A stretch of DNA of 52,372 nt, taken from contig JAUWZD010000018.1 of NCBI GenBank assembly GCA_030615505.1, positions 1-52,372 on the forward strand, written 5' to 3'. The position numbers were made by a program, and so were the translations under genes. A model generated the notes under the pieces. That model saw only the letters and a list, made by a program, of their open reading frames with translations, did no database searches and had not been told where the DNA came from. Shown in pieces: positions 1 to 8,150 of the stretch. The stretch comes from Spirochaetales bacterium. Its GTDB lineage: Bacteria; Spirochaetota; Spirochaetia; SZUA-6; DRHE01. Within the stretch, counting starts at the first letter, position 1, and each line of letters begins with the position of its first letter.

Positions 1-1153
1 CTGCTTTTACCTCAAGAGGAACAATATCCTTCTTTCCCTCAAGTAAAAAATCTACTTCGGCTTTTCCTTCACTGGTCCAATAAAAAAGTCCTGTTTTTAA
101 AGCGGGTATTAATTCCTGAGCAGTATAGTTTTCAGTAAATGAACCGAAAAACTCCGTAAAAAGTTTATTACCTTCCAGAATAATATGGGGCCGTAAACCC
201 GAAAGAGCTCCAAGCAAGCCTACATCAAGCATGTAGATTTTAAAGGCCTTTGAAGAAGCATAGGAGCGAAGTGGAATACGCGCAGCAGCAGCCTCTCGAA
301 CACAATAGATAAGCCCTGAAAGTTCAAGCCAGGAAAGAGCATCTTCATACATTCGCGCCCTTGCACCCTCACGAACAAGCTTAAAGATGAACTTTTTATT
401 CTCCTTTGCCAGTTGAGCAGGGAGTGAATTCCAGATAGCTGATACTTTCGGGATGTCAGTTCCATCAACATGCCTGGAAAAATCAAGCAGATACGCTTTA
501 AGAATTTCCTGCTGCACTATTCGGCAACTCGTGCTCTCACGTGTTTGGATATATGTTTTTAAACTCTCAGGCATCCCGCCAATGATGTAGTAGATCTTTA
601 AGTAATCAATAAGTTTGTTATGAATAATATCCGGGATTGGTGAAAAATCCTTTTTGTCTTCAAGAAACATACGCAGGTTAGTTTCTTCTATAGCATCTAA
701 AAATTCATAAAACGATAAAGGGTATAAAGTTAAGAAATTCACCTTGCCCACCGGAAATGAACCCGGCCTTGATAATTGTATGCCTAATAGAGATCCCGCT
801 GTAGCCACATGATAATCTGAAGCTTTTTCTGCAAAATACTTAAGAGAATTCAAGGCACGGCTAGATTCTTGAATTTCATCAAAAAAGATCAGGGTTTTTC
901 CTCTCTCTATCTTCATCCCGCTGGATAGAGATAGAGTTGAAATAATCCGCTCAGGATTGATATCTCCTGTAAATAGTGAGTTAAGATTTTCGTTCTCCTC
1001 AAAATCAAAATACGCTACATTAGCATAAAATTTTTTCCCGAATTCCAGGATAGAGTAAGTTTTTCCCACCTGCCGCGCACCTTGAAGGATAAGGGGTTTC
1101 CTGCGTACTGATTTTTTCCACATTTCTAATTGAATCTCAATATCACGTTTCAT
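1..1153 (-). CDS. AAA+ ATPase with DUF4143 domain, 3' end outside window
   Basis: The reading frame is open from an ATG at 1153 (reverse strand) to the left edge, giving about 384 residues with the C-terminus missing. A Walker A (GARQVGKT) lies near residue 25 and a Walker B (LIFFDEIQES) near residue 90. The later part has the DUF4143 hallmarks, including YMLDVGLL and, close to the edge, an EVDFLLEG stretch that marks the nuclease-like fold of the family. Proteins of this kind (COG1373) are common, mobile, often multi-copy in one genome, and of unsettled function. A related gene lies at 3361-4581. The family call is firm; the role is unknown. Confidence 0.88.
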   Translation of the reverse strand, partial: MKRDIEIQLEMWKKSVRRKPLILQGARQVGKTYSILEFGKKFYANVAYFDFEENENLNSLFTGDINPERIISTLSLSSGMKIERGKTLIFFDEIQESSRALNSLKYFAEKASDYHVATAGSLLGIQLSRPGSFPVGKVNFLTLYPLSFYEFLDAIEETNLRMFLEDKKDFSPIPDIIHNKLIDYLKIYYIIGGMPESLKTYIQTRESTSCRIVQQEILKAYLLDFSRHVDGTDIPKVSAIWNSLPAQLAKENKKFIFKLVREGARARMYEDALSWLELSGLIYCVREAAAARIPLRSYASSKAFKIYMLDVGLLGALSGLRPHIILEGNKLFTEFFGSFTENYTAQELIPALKTGLFYWTSEGKAEVDFLLEGKKDIVPLEVKA

Positions 1154-1366
1154 AGAACTAATTTTACCTGATATGTTCCTATATTGTCAATATTGGTTCT
1201 AATAATTGGCGTATATGCACATTTTTGGAATGAATAATGTTAAAACAGAACTCTGACCTGCATAATCTGCGGACACTCGTACAGTCTGACACTATTTAAA
1301 GAGTTGATAGACAGGTCAAGCACTGGATAGCCAAAGTCGAGTTATAGCCGGAATCGTTTTTGAGGG

Positions 1367-1810
1367 TTAAGCCTCGGATTCAAGAGTTTTCTCTCTTTCT
1401 AATGCTTTCGTCAATAGTCTCAAAATAACCGGTTTAAGGTTTGCAAAAGCGCTAACTGCCTGCCAGCGAAAGTTAAGGTATCGATGGGCAAGTCGATTTC
1501 TCTGCAAAGCCAACTTAGATAATTTTTCTTGTTCTTCTTCAGAAAAACCGAAAAAACCTGCACATTCTTTTAAGATCTGGGCATAGCTTTTTACAGGTAT
1601 ATTCTCCTGAGTAAGGACCGTGCCGCAAACCTCTATAAGAGCGGTAAATATATTTTCCACAGTTCGGTCAATCAATTTTTGAAGCTTTTTATCCTTTTCA
1701 TAATCTTCGCGGCTTTTAGAAGCGTAATCATCTTCAAATTCCTTTATCTCTGTAGAAATAAACTGTAAGGATTCAACAACCCTTCCTTTCGCATATCTAA
1801 ATTGAGGCAT
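1367..1810 (-). CDS. hepT: HepT-like HEPN ribonuclease toxin
   Basis: A 147-residue all-alpha protein with the HEPN/HepT active-site motif R-x4-H-x-Y: R104, H109 and Y111 in the stretch RNRLAHRY. In studied MntA/HepT pairs the HEPN protein is an RNase whose motif tyrosine is AMPylated by the partner, which switches it off. The gene starts 3 bp after the stop of the MntA gene, so the two are co-transcribed antitoxin first. The protein ends normally, and all three motif residues are intact, so the toxin is probably active. Confidence 0.87.
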   Translation of the reverse strand: MPQFRYAKGRVVESLQFISTEIKEFEDDYASKSREDYEKDKKLQKLIDRTVENIFTALIEVCGTVLTQENIPVKSYAQILKECAGFFGFSEEEQEKLSKLALQRNRLAHRYLNFRWQAVSAFANLKPVILRLLTKALEREKTLESEA

Positions 1811-1813
1811 AAA

Positions 1814-2257
1814 TTACCTTCCTAAAACCTGCCCGGCTATCTCCATCTGCCAGGGAATACCAAGGATGCGAAAATCCTCCATTTGTGAAATTGCATCAAG
1901 TTTGAAACCGAGAAATCTATCTTCATCTTTTATAAAAACAGGCATTCCTGAAACTATAGCATTGTAATAAAGCATTGGTTGAAGAAAATCTCTATAAATT
2001 GAGATAATATTCACATCTCTATTTAAGATTCTTTGTAATTTATAAGAAATATCTGTAATCAAAGAAAAAGCGCATTCTTCAAAATCAACATCTTCAGAAA
2101 ATAGAATAGCCAAATCAATATCGGAATCAATATGAGGAAATCCTCCTATCCAGGAACCGTATAGAAAAGCCATATCTATGCTATATTGAGATGAATTTGC
2201 TTTCAAAAATGTTTTTAAATCTGAAATAATCCCTTTTTTTTCTTTAATACCTTTCAT
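1814..2257 (-). CDS. mntA: MntA-type nucleotidyltransferase antitoxin
   Basis: A 147-residue minimal nucleotidyltransferase. It carries the family signature GS-x10-DxD (G34, S35, D46, D48), the metal-binding and catalytic core of the AMPylating MntA antitoxins. The C-terminal part is helical. It sits directly upstream of the HepT toxin gene on the same strand with a 3-bp gap, the standard order for this type VII-like module. The likely job is to transfer AMP to the HepT active-site tyrosine and so neutralise it. Confidence 0.88.
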   Translation of the reverse strand: MKGIKEKKGIISDLKTFLKANSSQYSIDMAFLYGSWIGGFPHIDSDIDLAILFSEDVDFEECAFSLITDISYKLQRILNRDVNIISIYRDFLQPMLYYNAIVSGMPVFIKDEDRFLGFKLDAISQMEDFRILGIPWQMEIAGQVLGR

Positions 2258-2331
2258 ATTTAGTTTCCAGGGCTGTTCTAATAATACCCAAAAACCTTCA
2301 TAAGCTCAGCATCTGTTTGATCAATTAATAA

Positions 2332-2481
2332 TTATATCATAGCGTTGGCTTCGCCCACAACCCAGGCGTTTCTATTCACTTCGACGATGTCACCGAGTCA
2401 TTAATTACTGAAAATAAAAAAAAGATGAGCCATACTTCAGACAGTCGGAGGCAGGGATTAGAAAGTGAAATCTTTCCTTGA
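2332..2481 (+). other. Possible decayed coding remnant in intergenic region
   Basis: Between mntA and the AbrB gene one forward frame is open for 49 codons and reads with protein-like composition (for example FAHNPGVSIHFDDVTE), but it has no sensible start and no ribosome-binding site. It may be the tail of a lost gene. I do not recognise the family, and a chance open frame is possible. The rest of 2258-2512 holds only the AbrB promoter. Confidence 0.2.
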
Positions 2482-2506
2482 TAAAAAATAATTCCTTGAT
2501 TATATT
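2478..2506 (+). promoter_or_regulatory. Putative sigma70-type promoter of the AbrB/VapC pair, apparently leaderless
   Basis: TTGATA (2478-2483) and TATATT (2501-2506) are separated by 17 bp. The ATG of the antitoxin at 2513 falls 7 nt after the -10 box, where transcription would be expected to start. No Shine-Dalgarno sequence precedes the ATG. This suggests a leaderless mRNA, and an AbrB-type antitoxin would be expected to bind here to autorepress. Confidence 0.45.
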
Positions 2507-2512
2507 ATTGCC

Positions 2513-2776
2513 ATGATTACCAAAGTTACAGGGAAAAATCAGGTCACGGTACCGGCAAAAATTGCTGCCAGAGAGGGCATCCACCCCGGAACAAGACTCG
2601 ATTGGCAGGTTACGAATCAGGAACATGTCCTTCTGATCCACGTTCTGCCCGACCGCAGCACACTGGCTTCCCAACTGCGTGGAAGTGGGCAAAGGTATAG
2701 GAAAACAGGGAGCGATCCTATTAAGAACTTGATAAGGCAAAGAGAGCAAGAGGACAGGGAGCGCGATCAAGGTTAA
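2513..2776 (+). CDS. AbrB/MazE-type antitoxin (SpoVT-AbrB fold)
   Basis: An 87-residue protein. Its first 45 residues match the swapped-hairpin AbrB/SpoVT DNA-binding fold (KVTGKNQVTVPAKI, then GTRLDW). The tail is long, basic and acidic by turns (RQREQEDRERDQ), as expected for the toxin-wrapping part of a VapB-type antitoxin. The stop is 2 bp before the PIN-domain gene, so the pair forms an operon. The protein would bind the promoter at 2478-2506 and neutralise the VapC partner. Confidence 0.85.
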   Translation: MITKVTGKNQVTVPAKIAAREGIHPGTRLDWQVTNQEHVLLIHVLPDRSTLASQLRGSGQRYRKTGSDPIKNLIRQREQEDRERDQG

Positions 2777-2778
2777 AC

Positions 2779-3192
2779 ATGATTACGCATGTTCTGGACA
2801 CCTCTGCCTTGTTGGCTCACTACTTCGATGAGCCTGGAGCTGATCAAGTCGATGAACTTTGGAGTGATACGAGTAATCACCTGGCGGTATGTGTTCTGTC
2901 CCTGGTCGAGCTTAAAACTCGTTTAACGATGGAATTAGATGATCCGGTAGAGATAGAACGGGTTTTCGATCTTTACATCAATCATTTGACCGTGAATATT
3001 GCAGTGGACCGATGGGTTGCGGAAAAGGCGATATCGCTGCGCGAATCAGTTGAGGTGCGTCTGCCCCTTTTCGATGCCCTCATTGCTGCATGCGCCCAAA
3101 AGGAGTCAGCAATACTGGTTCATCGTGATCCGCACATGGCGGACATTCCGGAGCATCTCGTGCCCCAGATCCGGTTGCCGGAGAAAGGATAA
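2779..3192 (+). CDS. vapC: VapC-like PIN-domain ribonuclease toxin
   Basis: A 137-residue PIN domain with all four acidic positions of the metal-dependent RNase site: D7 (LDTSALL), E44 (VELKTR), D99 (PLFDALIAA) and D117 (HRDPHM). The length is normal for VapC and no frameshift is seen, so the toxin is likely functional. It follows the AbrB-type antitoxin gene by 2 bp. VapC toxins cut tRNA or rRNA; the target here cannot be read from sequence. Confidence 0.86.
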   Translation: MITHVLDTSALLAHYFDEPGADQVDELWSDTSNHLAVCVLSLVELKTRLTMELDDPVEIERVFDLYINHLTVNIAVDRWVAEKAISLRESVEVRLPLFDALIAACAQKESAILVHRDPHMADIPEHLVPQIRLPEKG

Positions 3193-3230
3193 ACGTATCC
3201 GCTCAAAAAAAAGAGGGATATGAAGTAAGT

Positions 3231-3252
3231 GGAACAGAAAAACCACTGTTCC
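3231..3252. other. Hairpin downstream of vapC
   Basis: A perfect 7-bp stem (GGAACAG / CTGTTCC) with an 8-nt loop, 39 bp after the vapC stop. No run of T follows, so it is not a standard intrinsic terminator. It may still stabilise the 3' end of the mRNA. The surrounding 3193-3360 holds nothing else that I recognise. Confidence 0.3.
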
Positions 3253-3360
3253 GCCAGGTTAATAGATTCTCATGCATTGCGTTCGTTGATCAATTTCAAG
3301 TCCTAAGAAGAACTTTATAACGAGACATTTATAAAAACCCAACAAAACCATGACTAATCC

Positions 3361-4581
3361 TTATTTCAGGGTTCTTATCCATTCGATATAGCTGTTGAAA
3401 TCAGATACCAGGATGTCATTTGAAATGGGAATATTTCTTTCACTTAGAGATAGGATTCTACCCTTGCCAATTGATAAGCCCTGAAATAGATTTTTAAATC
3501 TATTTAAAGGTGAAGCCATGTTAGGTTTCGGTGTTTTGGACAGCTTTATTTCTACAGGATAGAGCACCGGTCCTTCACCTTCTATGAGCAAGTCAACTTC
3601 CAGGCGATTATGAGTGCGGAGATAATAGAGCCTGGGGCGTATGCCCCGATTTGAGAATACCTTCACAGTCTCCTGGAGGCAGAAATTTTCAAACAGAGCC
3701 CCCGCCATAGGTCCGTGGAGCAAATGGTCCTTGCTCTTAATTCCCACCAGGTAGCAGACAAGCCCTGAATCCAGAAAGTATACCTTAGGAGCTTTGGTTA
3801 TTCTCTTACCCAGGTTATTATAATAGGGCGGCAATAAATAGATAATATGGCTTGCCTCAAGGATGGATACCCATCTCTTTACCGTATTCACCCCCACCCC
3901 TAAATCATGAGAGAGGTGGGATAAATTTAAGCTCTGGGAACAACGCGCAGCCAGGAGCTGCATAAATTGTTGAAATTCCCTCAAACTGCCGATATTATTC
4001 ATCGTCCTTACATCTCTTTCGAGATAGGTTTGCAGATAAGCTCCGTACCAGACTCCGGTATCCATGCGGGCAACAACAGGCTCCGGGAATGAGCCGCACA
4101 GACAGGCGTGAGAGAAGCATTCCTCGGTTTCCGACAAAAGGGTCTGCAGATAAGGGACTGCTCTCTTCTCATGAATATCGAATGGAAGCAGGTCCAGCAG
4201 GGCTATTCGCCCGGCCAGAGAATCACCTAAATCTTTTATCAACGCAAATTTTTGCGAGCCTGTAAACAGATACCGCCCCTTTTTATGGCGCTCATTATCT
4301 ATTCGTATTTTGATATAGGAGAGGATTTCCGGGACATATTGTATCTCATCGAGTATTACTTTTTCTTCCAGATTATCCAGGAATAAATTGGGATCAGATT
4401 TTGCCTGCTCACGGATAACTGGATCATCAAAGGAAATATACTGATGGGTAGTGGAGAACAGCTTCTTTAACAGGGTAGATTTTCCGGATTGACGGGGCCC
4501 GCTCACTGCCAGGGCAGGAAATTGCAATACTAACCGTGACAGGACCTGTTCAATCTGCCTGGGTATATAGAGGAGAACCAC
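3361..4581 (-). CDS. AAA+ ATPase with DUF4143 domain
   Basis: A complete 406-residue member of the COG1373 family. Walker A is SGPRQSGKST (residues 27-36) and Walker B is KVILDEIQYV near residue 78, followed by the sensor-like FTGSQKF. The second half is the DUF4143 domain, with YFLDSGLVCYLVG, ENFCLQE and the nuclease-like RLEVDLLIEG...PVEIKLS. It shares domain plan with the gene at the left edge but differs clearly in sequence, so this is not a recent duplication. It stands alone on its strand between vapC and the beta-glucosidase gene. Function in the family is not settled. Confidence 0.9.
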   Translation of the reverse strand: MVLLYIPRQIEQVLSRLVLQFPALAVSGPRQSGKSTLLKKLFSTTHQYISFDDPVIREQAKSDPNLFLDNLEEKVILDEIQYVPEILSYIKIRIDNERHKKGRYLFTGSQKFALIKDLGDSLAGRIALLDLLPFDIHEKRAVPYLQTLLSETEECFSHACLCGSFPEPVVARMDTGVWYGAYLQTYLERDVRTMNNIGSLREFQQFMQLLAARCSQSLNLSHLSHDLGVGVNTVKRWVSILEASHIIYLLPPYYNNLGKRITKAPKVYFLDSGLVCYLVGIKSKDHLLHGPMAGALFENFCLQETVKVFSNRGIRPRLYYLRTHNRLEVDLLIEGEGPVLYPVEIKLSKTPKPNMASPLNRFKNLFQGLSIGKGRILSLSERNIPISNDILVSDFNSYIEWIRTLK

Positions 4582-4663
4582 ATAATTATTCTATACGTTG
4601 AACCAAATATTGTAAAGACATATTTGCTATTAAAATGCAAATATTCATCTATTTAAACACTTT

Positions 4664-4685
4664 CGCATTGCCTGAACGCGATGCG
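4664..4685. other. Imperfect hairpin in the intergenic region before the glycosidase
   Basis: CGCATTGC and GCGATGCG can pair with one G-T wobble around a 6-nt loop. It lies between the divergent ATPase and beta-glucosidase genes. Nothing else in 4582-4836 was recognised; the AT-rich half near 4600-4660 probably carries the ATPase promoter. The role of the hairpin is unknown. Confidence 0.2.
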
Positions 4686-4836
4686 TATGCTTTCTTCAGT
4701 ATTGAGGCCGGCTTGATAGGTCAAGCTTTTCTTAACCGCCTGTATGTTGGCTTCTTAAACAGGGAGCCTGTTACCACAAACCCCTTGTCTCCCTGAGCCG
4801 AAACCGGATAATATGCCGCCAGGGTAATCTTAAAAT

Positions 4837-6171
4837 ATGGATAAAATTATAGCTCCAGGCAATTTCATCTGGGGGGCTGCGACGGCCTCATACCAGATCG
4901 AGGGCTCTCCCTTAGCAGACGGCGCAAGTCCGTCCATCTGGCATGAGTTCAGCCACAGGCGGGGAAAGATCAAGTACAATCACAACGGGGATACTGCCTG
5001 CGATCACTACCACCGCTATCCTGAAGATGTTAAGCATATGAAGGATCTGGGCCTGAAGGCCTATCGCTTCTCTGTATCCTGGCCCCGTATCATTCCCTCA
5101 CCCGGGAAAATAAATCCCAAAGGGCTTGATTTTTACAAGCGCCTGGTGGATGAGCTGCTCAAAAAAGGCATAGAGCCCTATATAACCCTCTTTCACTGGG
5201 ATGCTCCTCTCTGGCTTGAAGAAACGGGGGGCTTTGCTAAAAGAGAAGCGGTTGATCACCTTGTTGAGTACGGTATGACCCTCTTTAAAGGTTTGGGGGA
5301 CAGGGTTAAACACTGGATAACAATCAATGAACCCATGGTATTTGCCTTTTTAGGATATTACTTCGGGTCTCATGCTCCGGGTAAAAAGATGAAAATAAAG
5401 GACACTTTTTCTGTTACACACCATCTCCTCCTGGGCCACAGCTTCTTAGTCAGACGCTTCAGGGAGACGGTAAAAGACGGAAAAATAGGTATTTCCGAAG
5501 CCCAGATCTGGGCCAAGCCCCTTGAGCCGGATAGGCCTAAGGATATTGAAGCGGCGGATACAATGGACCAGATTATAAACCGACTCTACATAGATCCCAT
5601 TCTCTTAGGTAAATACCCTGAAAAAGTCGTCAGGCTCTTCGGCCGCTTTCTGCCTGCGGACTTTGAAGCGGACCTTAAGGATATGCAAGAGCCCATGGAT
5701 TTTGTCGGTATAAACTACTACACGAGCCGGAGCTACCGATATTCTTTTATTACTCCCTTTACACACGCCAAAGAGGTTCCGACTCCAGGCGCGGAGAAGA
5801 GCGCAATGTGGGAGATCTTCCCTGACGGCCTGTATTACCTGTTAATACGGCTTAAGGAGGAATACGGTAATCCGGACTGCTATATTACGGAAAACGGCTG
5901 TCCCCTGCCGGAGGAACCTGGCCGCGATCCTCATAAGGATGAAGAGAGGATTTGTTATCTCACCGATCATATCCGGGCTGCACTCAAAGCCAGAGAGCTG
6001 GGAGTCAAGCTGAAAGGCTACTTTGTCTGGTCGTTACTGGACAATTTCGAGTGGCAGCACGGCTACGGTATGCGCTTCGGCCTGATCAGGGTTGACTTTG
6101 AAACCTTAAAGAGGACCTGGCGGCAGAGCGCCCGCTGGTACCGGGACTTAATCCGGAGTGGAGAGGCTTAG
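4837..6171 (+). CDS. bglA: Family 1 glycoside hydrolase, beta-glucosidase
   Basis: A 444-residue GH1 enzyme of normal length with no signal peptide, so it acts in the cytoplasm on imported disaccharides or aryl glycosides. The N-terminal signature FIWGAATASYQIEG is present. The acid/base glutamate is E165 in TINEP and the nucleophile is E352 in YITENG, so both catalytic residues are intact. The C-terminus has the expected WSLLDNFEW and RFGLIRVD motifs. Beta-glucosidase is the likeliest activity, but GH1 also covers galactosidases and fucosidases. No transporter or regulator lies beside it. Its 3' end overlaps the histidine phosphatase gene by 14 bp. Confidence 0.92.
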   Translation: MDKIIAPGNFIWGAATASYQIEGSPLADGASPSIWHEFSHRRGKIKYNHNGDTACDHYHRYPEDVKHMKDLGLKAYRFSVSWPRIIPSPGKINPKGLDFYKRLVDELLKKGIEPYITLFHWDAPLWLEETGGFAKREAVDHLVEYGMTLFKGLGDRVKHWITINEPMVFAFLGYYFGSHAPGKKMKIKDTFSVTHHLLLGHSFLVRRFRETVKDGKIGISEAQIWAKPLEPDRPKDIEAADTMDQIINRLYIDPILLGKYPEKVVRLFGRFLPADFEADLKDMQEPMDFVGINYYTSRSYRYSFITPFTHAKEVPTPGAEKSAMWEIFPDGLYYLLIRLKEEYGNPDCYITENGCPLPEEPGRDPHKDEERICYLTDHIRAALKARELGVKLKGYFVWSLLDNFEWQHGYGMRFGLIRVDFETLKRTWRQSARWYRDLIRSGEA

Positions 6172-6868
6172 CCAATTGATCGATTTCAAAATAATAGGAG
6201 GCAGGGGTAACTTCTATTTCCTTCGACACGGAGAAAGCGACGGGAACAATGCCCTGATCATTCAGGGACACCGGGATTATCCGCTCTCAAAAAGGGGAAT
6301 AATAGAGTCGCAGCAGGCCGGGCTCTGGTTTAAAGAAAAGAATATTGACCTGATCCTGCATTCCCCGCTTGCCCGGGCCAAACAGACCGCACTGATCGTG
6401 GCCGACCAGCTCGGGACGGATTTTATTCAGAATCATGAGGATTTAAAGGAGCTCGATACGGGTATCTTTACCGGAATGACCCGAAGGGAAGTCCAGGAAA
6501 AATTTCCCGGCGAATGGAAAGCCTTTCAGCAGGAAAGCTGGGAATCCGTTCCCCAGGCAGAACGGATATGTGATATTACTCAAAGGGCTGAGAGGTACTG
6601 GGAATACCTGATAGGCATTTTTAAAGATGGAAAGAGAAATATACTGTCCGTGACACATTCAGGAATCCTGCAGTGGCTTATAAAAATCACCCTGGGGCAT
6701 GAGAACTGGATGCCTCTCTTCCCCATGAGCAACTGCGGAATCTGCCATCTCAGCCTTAATAACAGAATTGAAGAGAGAAATTCCAGTTATTACTATGAAT
6801 GGACTCACATTAATTTTCACCCCAGTATAGAGAAGGAGAAGGAAGATTCTCTCTTTTTAAGCAATTAA
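6158..6868 (+). CDS. Histidine phosphatase superfamily protein (phosphoglycerate-mutase-like)
   Basis: A 236-residue cytosolic phosphatase. The catalytic phospho-acceptor motif is LRHGESDGN, with the second arginine in HSPLARAKQT, the acid in KELDTGIFTGMT and the second histidine in VTHSGIL. The start is a GTG inside the end of the beta-glucosidase gene (14-bp overlap), so translation is probably coupled. The substrate may be a sugar phosphate, alpha-ribazole phosphate or phosphoglycerate; the sequence does not decide. Coupling to a glucosidase hints at sugar-phosphate dephosphorylation. The extra 20 residues before the core are unusual. Confidence 0.85.
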   Translation: MERLSQLIDFKIIGGRGNFYFLRHGESDGNNALIIQGHRDYPLSKRGIIESQQAGLWFKEKNIDLILHSPLARAKQTALIVADQLGTDFIQNHEDLKELDTGIFTGMTRREVQEKFPGEWKAFQQESWESVPQAERICDITQRAERYWEYLIGIFKDGKRNILSVTHSGILQWLIKITLGHENWMPLFPMSNCGICHLSLNNRIEERNSSYYYEWTHINFHPSIEKEKEDSLFLSN

Positions 6869-7061
6869 AAGCCAATAACATAAGGACGAAGCGGCTTTGG
6901 GCATGGTTGACAAAACCTTGAGGCTTTATGCAATACCACCGAAATCCGACAATCGGAGCCCATTGCAACTAAAGGCTGCGATGGGTTGTATACAACATGC
7001 AATCCTTAAGACCAACTCTCTTCTTTAGACCTGCTTTGTTTTTAAAAAATTTTGTAAGCCT

Positions 7062-7376
7062 TCATAGCTTTTTTACATTCAATCCGGCAGATCTGAAGCT
7101 GAAAAAGATATCCAACTTTACCATTTTATCTACTTTTTTTGAAACTCTTATCAGAGCATATATCTTTTCTAGCCTTGTATTATCCACATAACCTTTTAAA
7201 ATTATTTCAGGATTATTTTCAATTTTTGAAGTAAGTTCGGCATTAATGTCACTATCAATATCCAGAACACAATCTTCCTCAAATCCACACTCGCCTGCAG
7301 CAAATCTGAAAATTAGATTGTTATGCCGGTATCCGTCATCCTCATAGTAAAGAATACTGTTCCTATCTTCATTCAG
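7062..7376 (-). CDS. Small hypothetical protein downstream of the Panacea gene
   Basis: An open frame of about 104 codons overlaps the 3' end of the Panacea-domain gene by 8 bp in another frame. No ATG, GTG or TTG is available near its 5' end; the first plausible start is the CTG at 7376, just after an in-frame stop. A +1 frameshift at the end of the upstream gene is an alternative. The product is acidic then basic (DIDSDINAEL, later RVSKKVDKMVK) and matches no family I know. Its position is that of a toxin partner of a Panacea antitoxin. It could also be a decayed gene. Confidence 0.4.
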   Translation of the reverse strand: MNEDRNSILYYEDDGYRHNNLIFRFAAGECGFEEDCVLDIDSDINAELTSKIENNPEIILKGYVDNTRLEKIYALIRVSKKVDKMVKLDIFFSFRSAGLNVKKL

Positions 7377-7938
7377 CGATTTTCTTCAATGCCTTAAACA
7401 CAAGATAGGTATCTTCTTCTCGGGTAAGCTTAGATTCTGAATTTATATCAAGTCCCTGGAAATTATCATCATAGGACATAGGTACTTTTCTTCTTTCTCC
7501 CCGGTTATTCCATGCCTTTTGCCATGCTTTAATTTCATGAGAAGCTTCATTAAGCTCGTCTGTGGTAATCCATGGGTGTGCAAATTCAGCTAAGATCTGG
7601 TTCATAATTTCAATCTCGAACTCAGAAAAAAAATCGAGATTTGGGCGACGAGCTGGTTCAATAATTATTGAATCTTCTCCCTGTGGTTTGAACTTGCAAT
7701 ATTTATTCTTGTGTGATGTTATTGCGTCATAAAGATGCCTCGGAACAGGTCCCCTCTCATAAGCATCATATTCTATATCAAGGGCCGGCTTGCCAGTCTC
7801 GTCTAATACGCGAAAATCAAAAAGAGCGAGATACTTATAGATATAAGCCTGGTATGTGGGCTTACGTGCTCTCTTTTTATGTTCTTGCGCAAAATAGCAA
7901 ATCGCATTTTCAATTCTTTCTTTCCGGTAGGCAAGCAT
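7369..7938 (-). CDS. Panacea-domain protein (DUF4065, SocA-like antitoxin)
   Basis: A 189-residue protein with the features of the Panacea/DUF4065 family: an N-terminal helix pair, KYLALFDFRVLDETG, then the conserved YDAYERGPVPRHLYDAI, and further helices ending in EEDTYLVFKALKKIAE. An AAAGGAG ribosome-binding site lies about 10 nt before the ATG. Members act as general antitoxins or as adaptors that deliver toxins to proteases (SocA in Caulobacter). Partners are very diverse and sit next to the gene. Here the only candidate is the small frame overlapping its 3' end. The gene is alone on its strand between the glycosidase and his regions, typical of an accessory insertion. Confidence 0.83.
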   Translation of the reverse strand: MLAYRKERIENAICYFAQEHKKRARKPTYQAYIYKYLALFDFRVLDETGKPALDIEYDAYERGPVPRHLYDAITSHKNKYCKFKPQGEDSIIIEPARRPNLDFFSEFEIEIMNQILAEFAHPWITTDELNEASHEIKAWQKAWNNRGERRKVPMSYDDNFQGLDINSESKLTREEDTYLVFKALKKIAE

Positions 7939-8035
7939 AGCGGCGGTACTCCTTTCTGGTCCAGCACACTATTTATTGTTAATCTATCAGCTAATCCAGT
8001 TTGGTGCAAGAATATTTTGTGGAGTACTCATTGGC

Positions 8036-8089
8036 TGGCATGAGTTCAGCCACAGTCCGGGCATGATCAGGAACAATCGAAACCAATAA
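8036..8089 (+). pseudogene. Short remnant of a second GH1 glycosidase gene
   Basis: The sequence here reads WHEFSHSPGMIRNN before a stop. It matches residues 35-48 of the beta-glucosidase at 4837-6171; 21 bp (8035-8055 against 4938-4958) are identical. The differing residues (SPGMI) are themselves usual in GH1 enzymes, so this is probably a fragment of a paralogous gene, not a recent copy of the neighbour. No other part of a GH1 gene is seen nearby. Confidence 0.6.
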
Positions 8090-8150
8090 TAATTAATAAA
8101 AGTTGACTCCTGCTTTTTTAATCACTATAAAGAGAATTGGGGGACTCATA

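Noticed and set aside
2405-2770. Reverse-strand frame of 121 codons over the AbrB gene
   Set aside because: It is antisense to a clear AbrB-type antitoxin and has no recognisable motif.
6869-7000. Rho-independent terminator after the histidine phosphatase gene
   Set aside because: AAAGCC and GGCTTT can pair, but the loop exceeds 20 nt and no T-run follows.
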